A stretch of 64,000 nucleotides of DNA from Diphasiastrum complanatum (lineage: Eukaryota; Streptophyta; Lycopodiopsida; Lycopodiales; Lycopodiaceae). The stretch covers positions 1,154,933 to 1,218,932 of the forward strand of contig CM055106.1 in assembly GCA_029204225.1 (NCBI GenBank), written 5' to 3'. Below, one piece after another: positions 21,650 to 31,800 of this stretch. Position numbers and translations under genes: made by a program. Within the stretch, counting starts at the first letter, position 1, and every line of letters starts with the position of its first letter. The notes beneath the pieces were generated by a model. That model made no database searches. It was not told where the DNA came from and saw only the letters and a list, made by a program, of their open reading frames with translations.

Positions 21650-22500
21650 ACCACACCTTTCTAGTGGTTTTTGTTGTCTGTCAGATCTTCTCACAATTGG
21701 TTTTGAGTTCGGATTCGAGCTTTTCTACTGGAATTCGAGCTGGTGATTCGAGTTTGTCATGCACTTGATCTTGACCTCCCTTTGAATCTGGTAATTCTCT
21801 TTCATCTTCTGCTTGTTTTTCTTCTATCCTCGTTGGTAGCTCATAACAGTTTTTGAGAATTTCATAGCCGACTAGATCACTGTCTGCTATGTATTTCGAC
21901 TCATCAAATTTGACATCTCGAAAAACTTTCATTTTGCCAGTTTCGGGTACATAGACACGATAATATGATGAATGTAACTCGAATCCTACCAGAAAACCTT
22001 GTTCTGTCATTTCATCATGTTTCTTTCTCAGCTTATCTGGTATGTGCATATACATTGAGCATCCAAATGTCCGAACATGTGCTAGATTTGGCTTCGACTT
22101 TCACCATATCTCATGAGGAGTTTTATCTGGTATTCGAGATTTTAGAATACAATTATGAAGATAATTTGATGTAGCCACTGCTTTTGCCCACAACTGTTTT
22201 GGGGCCTTCGCATGAGCCATCATACACCTTGCAACTTCCATCAGTGTACAATTTCTTCGTTCAGCTATTCCATTGTGCTGAGGTGTGTAAGATGCAGTCT
22301 TTGTATGCATAATACCTTGATCAGTACAGTATGCCTTAAATTCGTTGGAGATGTACTCACCTCCACGATCTGTGCGAATCTACTTCATTTTATTGCTTGC
22401 AACCCAATTCGTATACTCAACGAATTTCTCGAAAGCTTCAGATTTAGTACGAATAAAGTATACCACAACGAACTTGCTGATTTGAATTGCTTTATAAAAT
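21650..22500 (-). pseudogene. Ty1/copia integrase remnant (family of 9010-9760)
   Basis: Open pieces on the minus strand are 22310-22101 (SYTPQHNGIAERRN with the catalytic Glu) and 22055-21681 (YMHIPDKLRKKHDEMTEQG, YVPETGKMKVFRDVKFDES). A stop at the Trp-Lys codons (22100) separates them; the copy at 37373-38002 lacks that stop. Upstream the frame includes the second catalytic Asp and a stop, as in the other copies. Confidence 0.85.
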
Positions 22501-22807
22501 GAGTAATCATTAACAATTATATGAATTAATTTTCTAGGAAGTGCAGAAGCACACTAAATATCGTTACATGTGGACGTAATACAAAATATTGTTCATACCA
22601 GTTCTATTGTGGCAGGATGTTACAAACCCTTATGTCAAGTGATTTTGGGTAGGATTGTATGATCATTTTTATAATGGGTACTTGGAAAATGCTATGTATA
22701 CCCGATTTCATTATAGTTTCGCAACTAGATTAACTGTAGCACATAAGTTGCGATTATATTACGGGTTGTGTGCATAGCTTGTGGTCGTACGATGACGTTG
22801 TTACAGT

Positions 22808-23582
22808 CCTAGATCTAAGATGACTAGATTCAATGCATCTCTAGTAACCAATTAGAGTAGGTCCAAATTTGACCTTGTCAACTTGCCTAAGTTGTCAAAA
22901 ATAGTAAATCCACTATTATTGGGCCTTGTTAACTTTATAAAGTCTATTTCTAAGATAAAAATGCATATTGGCCTCAAAGTTGTCAAATAAAATCAACTTG
23001 ACTAAGCTATACTAGTAGATATTGATTCACACCTCAACTAGTTTTACCACACAACTTTGATATAAATTTAGAATAATCTCCATCCTAAGTAAGACCTTCT
23101 TTCTATGGTTTTATAATAGCTTTCATAATTGATATACATAATAGTGTCCACATTAGATGCTTCACAATTTCTTACATCAATTTTACATATCAAGATGTAA
23201 CTAGAACATAAAAAACCTAATAGAATGTAAATGGAATGATTCCTCCATGCTTTTGTTGCCAAAGATTCTTATGAAGTACCATGTGTCCCTAATAAACTAT
23301 GTCTCAGTAGAGCTTAACCTCAGGATGAGGGAGTTGGATGATGCTATAAGAGAGAATGCCTATAGTCTTCTTTCCAAAAAGATAATGAAATATGCATAGT
23401 GATACTATTAGCGGGCATTTGATTTGCAATAGCTTTTGTCTAGCTCAAGTATTAGTTTGTGTGTGCACTATTTGCTCTTATTCTCAAGGTAATTGATATT
23501 ACGTTACGACATTTCTTTCTTAAGCTAGTTGGATTTCCTATTGTGTTTTTGTCACCCTAGATACAAGTAGATTAATTAACTT
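22808..23582. repeat. Arm of a 775-bp inverted repeat with 44407-45182
   Basis: The reverse complement of this segment lies at 44407-45182, with very few differences. A 64-codon frame (23262-23068 minus) is kept in both arms but has no family signature. The spacing of about 21 kb puts the TPD1-like gene between the arms, as with the larger inverted repeat. Confidence 0.85.
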
Positions 23583-23621
23583 TTCTATACTTTTTGCTCT
23601 TGTCACCATCTTCACATATTG

Positions 23622-23850
23622 TTCTATTAAAGTGATAAAGAACTTTTTAATGAACTTAATTCATCAATTTAGATACATGAGCCTTCTATCTTAAATATTT
23701 AACTTGGAATACATGTCAATGAGGTTGATTCTTTACCATGGATTCTTGTTCATGCCTAATCACTGCTTATACCACATCTCATCTACAAAGCAGGATATTT
23801 GACTAACATAAAAAAACATTATGACTTTTCCACGTTCATTTGACATTACA
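23622..23850 (+). repeat. Direct repeat unit, partner 24143-24368
   Basis: The stretch with attcatcaatttagata, catgtcaatgaggttgatt and cctaatcactgcttata recurs about 520 bp downstream with moderate divergence. A shorter third match is at 44340-44405. It is noncoding and AT-rich. Confidence 0.75.
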
Positions 23851-23879
23851 CCTAATAATTTCACAACTTTCCACATACA

Positions 23880-24120
23880 GAGCGCAACTATTTCCTTTCG
23901 GTCCATAGTGCATCACTTTCGCATATAGACCGTAATCACTATCCTTTGATTCGCTATTGCTTCTGTATCTACCGTAATAAGACCACTTCTAGACTGCAAT
24001 CATTTCCTTTGTGGTTGCCTTTGGTTCATCCAACTTCATCTCAAACCGTAATAGACCGTAACCATTGACTTGGTGGTTGCCTTCGGTCTTCTTTCATCCA
24101 AAATTGCAACTTGCTATCTT
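23880..24120. repeat. Degenerate minisatellite (ccgtaatagaccgtaac / ttggtggttgcc)
   Basis: Imperfect units of about 45-64 bp contain accgtaa-tagaccg and cttggtggttgccttcggtc. A longer array of the same family is at 43725-44216. Both arrays sit beside the same spacer family, so they were copied together. Confidence 0.7.
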
Positions 24121-24142
24121 GTCACCAAATCATCTTCACATA

Positions 24143-24368
24143 TTGTCATATTAAAGTGATAAAAGGACTTTTTTCTGAATTTAATTCATCAATTTAGATA
24201 TATAAGCCTTCTATCTTAAATATTTACTCTTGGAATAGATGTCAATGAGGTTGATTCTTTGCAATGGATTCTTGTTCATGCCTAATCACTGCTTATATGA
24301 CATCTCATCTACAAAGTAGGATATTCGACTAACATGAAAAAACATTATAATTTTTCCATGCTCAATCT
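24143..24368 (+). repeat. Direct repeat unit, partner 23622-23850
   Basis: Second copy of the spacer repeat, separated from the first by the minisatellite. No gene is seen in it or in the following AT-rich stretch up to 24750. Confidence 0.75.
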
Positions 24369-24751
24369 ATATTAAAAGTGTTCCCATATTCTCCATAGAT
24401 ATCTATGATAAATGATTATCAAGCAACATTCATCCTCTCACAACATGCTATGTCTCCAATGTAGACATGAAATGCTCTCTCAATTTGTTTTATGAACAAT
24501 GAACTTGCACTACATACTATATTCTACATGCATGATTTTGATGACTGGAGCTCTCATGTTATGATTATGACATGCAATGTGCTATTTAACTATTGAAATG
24601 CATACCATGATTTTTCTAACAAATTTAAGCGACAAATACAAAGCAATATATTCAGTGATCATAATCACAACAAATGTTGCAGCTCATGAGATGCCCTAGC
24701 TAAATTTTTTTTATTGAATTATATTCTGAGAAAAATCTCTCATTCGAGAGT

Positions 24752-25800
24752 ACACCTCTTTAAAAGCATTTGTACTAGATCTAATGCATTAAATGCAGTC
24801 AATCTCCTCACAATCTTCAAAGAAGATCACTAATCTCTCTCACATAATCACGAGTATTCATAGCCATTTCATCTTATGCAATCATAAGCTCTATGTTTGG
24901 CACGATTGTAAATTCTCTCATGCACGGTGTTCTTCCAGCCTTATGGATATATCTCTTCTCTACACCCCTCATTCTGACCTCTTAGGTCATTCACCATGGT
25001 TCACTCGAGCTAACACACAAATATACGTTGCTCTAATTTTGTGATCTTGAAGAGGTGGGAGCCATTCTCAAGTTTTTAATCAGATTCGTACCATTCTTTC
25101 TTCTAGAAAGAAAACTTTATATTTGGAACATGAAAGGTGATGTTCCAAGTTAAAAATCTAACTAGCCCATGCAAACTTTTGACAAAAAACACAATTTGCA
25201 TTAACTTCTCTAGGCGTATCGGTCATATTGTGCTTGATACAAACAACATAAATTTGATGTTTGCCATGCATCAACATGAAATAAATCATTTGAGATATCA
25301 TACTTAATGTAGAATTTAATTGTGAACTTGCTAAAATTACACTACGTGTGTTATATATGCATCTCTTAGTCCACTAGCATTAGATGGTAAACAAGATATC
25401 CATGTTTAAAATTTCTTATCATTGTAATTTTGTTACACAAAGGCATTGACACAAATTTCTTGAATGAAAAACATGAGTATCAAAGGCTGCTGGATATAAT
25501 AAAGTAACTAGCTATTTTTAAATCTGGATTGCCTTGAAATTATGGATTAAAGCCATGTTCCTGCAATAAAGCCATGAGTTTTTGTTCACACATACCCTTA
25601 TAATTTTAGAAAGTGATTTTAAACTTGTATTCTAAGGAATCGTATGAGTATGTTCTTTTATAAATCAAACATATGCAGAAATCGATTCCATTCAGCTATC
25701 TAAAGCCTTGCACATGCGACCATATATATCAGATCTTTTTAGGTATATACATATATATATAAAAGCAGTCGGTCCCAACTTTAGCTTTGGATGTTGCTAG
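24752..25800 (+). repeat. Downstream flank of the TPD1-like gene, duplicated at 33843-34826
   Basis: From acctctttaaaagcattt (24756) to ggatgttgct (25794) the sequence is shared with 33847-34826, apart from about 480 bp present only here (about 24790-25250) and about 305 bp present only there (34196-34500). It is noncoding and includes a tatatata run near 25745-25765. The part nearest 25830 probably holds the 3' untranslated region of the TPD1-like gene. Confidence 0.75.
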
Positions 25801-25829
25801 CTAGATTTACCATTCCTCCAGTTACGGCT

Positions 25830-28800
25830 TCACGTATAGACAAAGTCCGCAGATTTCAGCCGTATACTATACATGTACTCGTTTGCATAAACAATACGAA
25901 TAATTCGAAATCGTCGAAGAGGTTTCCCATCTAAGACGAGGCAATCGTCGGTACTGCAGCGACGGAAAATTTTGGGATCCACCAGGTTGTATGATGCGAA
26001 TTGGCCGCAATAAACATGAACATTATACGGCCGCATAGTCTTCTTTGAGCGGCAAGTATTCATTATCTCTAGTGCAAATTCAGGGATCCCATCTGCACTA
26101 AAGCCTAAATAGTGCTGAGAGATTCTAATATCTTTTCCCGAACATACGTAGTGACCTCTAGGTTGCAGTAAAGAGGAGCTTATACTCAAACGCATGGATT
26201 AGAGCTCACTCTCAAAATATATCACTATATCGGGAATATCAAGCACCTGTGAAAAACTCAGATCCAAAAGATGCTAAAGTTTCATAAAGATCTTGGCCAT
26301 GGAAGTTATGCACATCTAGATTGAAAAAATGATAGAAATTGTGATGTTAAGCATACTAAACATCAACTAAACATCAAAATCTGATCATAAGCTTCCACAA
26401 ACAGAAACTTGCTGTCCCTGTCCGTACTTCAGAGCCTACAACCTGCATTTCACACGTGTGAAGCCATAGCAACAAAGAAATCACAATTCTAGTGGCTAGA
26501 ATGCAAGATATGAACAAAAAAGTGAGAGAGAAGAAGATGGACCTTCAAAGAGCATAACATTCATTCAATAGAATGAAAATGAGATGTGTACATACTCGTG
26601 GAGATGGCTATTTATAGCAGCCATAGTGCCTCTTGGCCACTTGTCTTATGATAGGCTAAAATTGGGGTCCAATAGGATTCACCCATATACCTAGAAATTT
26701 GGTCAAATAGGAATGCACCAAATTATGAGCCAATAGAAGAGCTCCACACTCGACCTCCTCTAATTAATGTGACCTCAAAAGTAGTGTACACATACTTTGG
26801 GCCTCTACATACATGTATGAACCTATCTCTAACTTTTATTTGGCCATAGGCCTACAAAATCTCAAGTTAGGAAAATACTACTAGTTGACAATTTTTCACA
26901 CTCCCTCTTCAACTAGTTTTAGCATAGATTTAGAAAGTACACCAAGACTTGTTCTATGCTTGAAAAATAAGTCCTTTCCCAATGCTTTGGTAAAGATATC
27001 AGCCACACATTCCTTTGATGGGACATGTTCAAGCTTGATCTCTTTTGCCAACACTTGTTCTCTCACAAAATGGTAAGCCACCTCGATATGTTTGCTCCTT
27101 GCATGGAAAACCGGATTGCTTGCTAGACTTTGGGCTGAAAGGTTGTCACAAAAGATGATTGGACTCTCTGAAAAATCCAGCAAATGAAGCTCCATAATCA
27201 TCCTCTTGATCCACACCATCTCCTTTGTGCATGATGTCAAAGCTTTGTACTCGGCCTCACTAGAAGAAAGTGATATAGTTGCTTGTTTCTTCGACATCCA
27301 TGAGATAGCTCCATCACCTATGAAAATAGCATGTGCATTTATGGATTTTCTATCCATAAGGTCTCCTGCAAAATCTGAATCTGAAAAACCAAATAAGTTA
27401 GGTGATGAGCCTCTATAAACAATGCCAAAATCTTTTGTTCCCGAGATGTATCTCAAGATCCTCTTTCCTAGTTTCCAATGTTCTATGCTAGGATCTTGCA
27501 TGAATTGGCTTAATCTACCAACACAATAAGATAAATCAGGTCTTGTGATGGTTAGATATATAAGAGAACCTATTAGCTTCCTATAGAGAGTAATGTCCTC
27601 GAAGGATCTTTCATTACCTCTTATAGTTAGCTTTACATGTGATTCCATAGGTGTATCAATAGGATTTGCATCTACCATATGAAATCTATTGAGAATAGAA
27701 ATAGCATACTTCTCTTGTGAAATAAAAGTGATTTGAGAAGTTCTAATTACTTCTATTCCTAAGATATAGCTCAAAAGACCAAGATCATGCACTTCAAATT
27801 CCTTTTTTAGTGCTTTCTTGATATCTTCTATATCTTCCTTGTTCCCTCCACTTAAAATAATGTCATCCACATAAATTAGAAGGATTGTAACATCATTAGC
27901 ACTAATTCTAAAGTAAAGTGAATGATCATACTCACTCATAGTGAAGTTTTGAGAAAGTAGAAAAGAGTTAAGCCTAGCATACCAACTCCTTGGTGCTTGC
28001 TTAAGACCATACAAACTTTTTTGTAGAAAACACACATGATTAGGCTTGCTATGAGAAACATAGCTCTCGGGTTGCTCCATGTAGACTTCCTCTTCAAGAT
28101 CACCATTCAAGAAAGCATTAGAAATGTCTAATTGCCAAAGATCCCATCCATAAAGAGTTGCAAGGGAAATGATTACTCTTATGCTCACCATCTTTGCCAC
28201 GGGTGCAAAGGTTTCCTCATAGTCAATGCCATGCTCTTGAGCATAACCTTTAGCCACCAACCTTGCCTTGAACTTGTTGATAGATCCATCTTGATTTGTC
28301 TTTACCTTGAAGATCCATTTGCATCCAATTGCACTTTTGCCCTTTGGAAGCTCCACCAATCTCCATGTGTTGTTCTTCATAAGTGCTTCAAACTCAAGAT
28401 CCATTGCTTGGATCCATTCCTCTTCTTGCCTTGCTTCATCTACACATGAAGGTACATCAAAAGAAGTTAGGAAAGCATAGTTGGATCCATCCACCACTTG
28501 CTTACCTTTGCCATCATAAGTGAGCCTTGAGGGTTTCACTTTATGCCTTGGAGTTCTCCTTGGAATTTGACTTGAAGAGGCTTCTTCAACATCCACATCC
28601 AATGTGTCATCAACTCCATTGTCATCAAGCACATTAGTTGCAACAACACCATCATCACTTGAAACAACTTTTGGAATGTTACTTTCATCAAAAATGACAT
28701 CCCTACTTGTGAACACTTTCTTGATTGAAGGAACATAAATCCTATATGCTTTGCTTACTTCACTATAACCAACAAAAATGCCCTTTCTTGAAGATGGATC

Positions 28801-31800
28801 CTCCTTAGTTCTATCATCAAGAGTAATGTTGAAGTAGCAAATGCATCCAAAAGTTCTTAGAAACTTGACATTAGGCTTCGTACCAAACAAAGCTTCAAAA
28901 GGGGTTTTTCCTTCCAATACAACACTTGGCCATCTATTGCATAGGAAATTTGCACACAACAAAGCATCACTCCAAAAGGGTTTAGGAAGATTAGCATTCA
29001 ATCTCATTGCCTTTGCACTCTCACACAAGGTTCTATTCTTCCTCTCGGCCACTCCATTTTGTTGTGGTGTTCTTGGACATGTGTACTCCCTCTTGATCCC
29101 ATGCTCATCGCAAAAGGCTTTGAATTTGTTAGAAATGTATTCACCACCATTGTCGCTCCTCAAGCATTTGATTTTGGTTGTAAATTGAGTCTCAATAGCA
29201 ACTTTGAACTTGACAAACACATCAAACACCTCATCCTTGCTCTTTAGTAGATAAACCCAACAAAATCTACTAAAATCATCAATGAAAGTTACATACATCT
29301 TAGCACCTCCATTGCTAATTGTAGTAACACCATGAATATCCGAATGCAAGAGAGAAAAAGGCATCTTAGATCTAGATATAGATCTAGTATATGGCAATCT
29401 ATGTGATTTAGACAAAGCACATTCTTCACAAACATGATTCAAGCAAGTAAGAGACTTGGGAAGTCCCCTTACTACCTCCTTTTTGGCTATTACCTCCAAG
29501 GCCTTGTAGTTGAGATGTCCCATCCTTTTATGCCATACCTCTTGAATTGACATTTGTTCATTTGCCATGCATCCAACTTGGTTAGCAACAACACATGCAT
29601 CAAGCTTGAACAATTTCCCTTGCCTTTTCCCTTTTGCAATGATACTACACCCCTTTTTGATCAAGCAAGCATCACCATCAAACTCAACTTTGAATCCTTT
29701 GTCAAGCATTTGGCTTACACTAAGTAAGTTCTTGGTAATGGATGGAATGAGCAAAACATCTTTCAATTCTATATTCCTATTTGTAGAAAGTGAAATAGGA
29801 ATTGTGCCAATCCCCTTGATTGCACACTCACCATCATTTGCGGTATAGATTACCTTCCTATCACCATCAAATGCCATTAAAGATGAAAAATACTCTTTAT
29901 GATATGTCATATGAGAAGTGGCTCCACTATCAATCCACCAAGGATCAATGTCTCCATGATTAGCCAACAAGCAAGATGACATAACAAAAGCATCATTTGA
30001 AAGAAGCTCATCCCCACCCTCATCAATAGTTAGATTGGTTTGCTTTTCCCCTTGATCCCTCTTTTTCTTAAAACAATCACTAGCAAAATGCCCTTTGACT
30101 CCACAATAGAAACATTTTAGCTTAGATCTATCCTTCTTTTTGCCAAAAGTAGAGTGCTCACCTTGGTCTTGCCCTTTAGACCAATTGCTTTTACCTTTGC
30201 CCTTGAACTTGCCTTTAGAGAACATTGCCTCCTCTTCTCCTCCTTGAGATGTAGAAGATGCTCCCACTCTTGCTTGCAACCTGAATTCTTCAGCCAACAA
30301 GACCTCTTGCAAGTCTCCAACACTTGGTAAACATTTTTGGATAGCATAACTTTGAACAAGATTAGCATGATCATCCAACAAGCCATTGAGAATCACTTGA
30401 ACAAGCTCCTCATTATTTATGCCATCATTAATGCATGCTAACTCATCATTCAATGCTTTAACTCTCAAAACAAAAGCATGTCCATTCTCACTCTTCTTTT
30501 GCATACAAGAAAAGATTTGCCTTCTTAAAGTCAACACTCTAGAAGTAGACTTGGATTCATAAACCTTCTTCAAGGCTTCCCAAGCTTCACTAGATGATGT
30601 GCACTTACCAACCTCTTTGATAAGCTCATTTGTCACATTCATCTTGATCATGTGAAGGGCTTTCTTTGCCCTCTTGTCATACCTCAATTGTTCTTGAGGT
30701 GCCAAAGGTCTCTCCTCCACACCTACAACAATATCCATCAACTCATTCATCTCAAGCAAAGACTCCATCCTTACTTTCCAAGTAGAATAGTTGAGGGAGG
30801 TAAGCCTATCATTGCTTTCCAACATGTAGCCTCCATTTGTAGCCATGTTGCAATGATTGATCTCTGATCTTTGACCTGTTCCAATGCACTAAGCACTCTC
30901 TTGAATCAACAAATGAAACACAAGAAGAAATCACAAAGATTTGGAACCTAAAACCTTACTTTTTCTCTCTTTTCCTCACTTTTTCCTTAATTTTAGCCAC
31001 TAGTTTTATGATTTCTTGATCAAACCAAGACCAAACCTCAATATACTTGCTTTTCCCTCACTCCTAAGATTGAAATACACTCTTGAATCATTCAGCAAAC
31101 TGAAAATCAGAGGGTTACATCAATTTTGAAGTTTTTGACATGAAGAAGCAAGAAATTGAATCAAAAAACTATATGCTAGAATGGAAAACTAATAGGATCT
31201 TGTTGGATCTTGCATCTCCCTCTTTCCAAAACAATTTTTGTCTCCTTATTCTGATAAGTACAGAGGGAATTCGCCCTACTTCAATTGAAATGCATACAAA
31301 TGATGTTTTGATCACAAAGATCCAATTTCTACACATAAATCAACAAGATTTTTAGCTAGAAACTTGATTGGAATGCTACAAAAGCAAACTCGCCCACAAA
31401 TCTCTTCTAAATCTGGCAAAACCTGCACATTTGGCCGCCTAATGCTCTGATACCATGTGAAAAACCTCAGATCCAAAAGATGCTAAAGTTTCATAAAGAT
31501 CTTGGCCATGGAAGTTATGCACATCTAGATTGAAAAAATGATAGAAATTGTGATGTTAAGCATACTAAACATCAACTAAACATCAAAATCTGATCATAAG
31601 CTTCCACAAACAGAAACTTGCTGTCCCTGTCCGTACTTCAGAGCCTACAACCTGCATTTCACACGTGTGAAGCCATAGCAACAAAGAAATCACAATTCTA
31701 GTGGCTAGAATGCAAGATATGAACAAAAAAGTGAGAGAGAAGAAGATGGACCTTCAAAGAGCATAACATTCATTCAATAGAATGAAAATGAGATGTGTAC

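Larger units (their letters stand above)
20872..22806 (-). repeat. Copia leader/LTR/integrase block, first copy
   Basis: This block is repeated in the same orientation at 36603-38501. On the minus strand it holds integrase (about 22500-21650), a tail rich in Glu/Lys, an LTR-like stretch (about 21640-21227), a primer site and a Gag-like leader. An LTR flanked on one side by the end of integrase and on the other by a primer site implies a rearranged element, because RT and RNase H are missing between them. Confidence 0.7.

Noticed and set aside
23880-24120. Spaced repeats resembling a CRISPR-type array
   Set aside because: Units are degenerate, vary from about 44 to 64 bp, and have no constant repeat with unique spacers; the context is a plant genome.
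25740-25770. TATA-rich run near the TPD1 3' end as a promoter
   Set aside because: A simple TA run downstream of the gene, also present in the duplicated flank without any gene.
28132-29848. Several plus-strand ORFs inside the intact copia
   Set aside because: They are antisense to the 1316-aa Gag-Pol frame and have no motifs.
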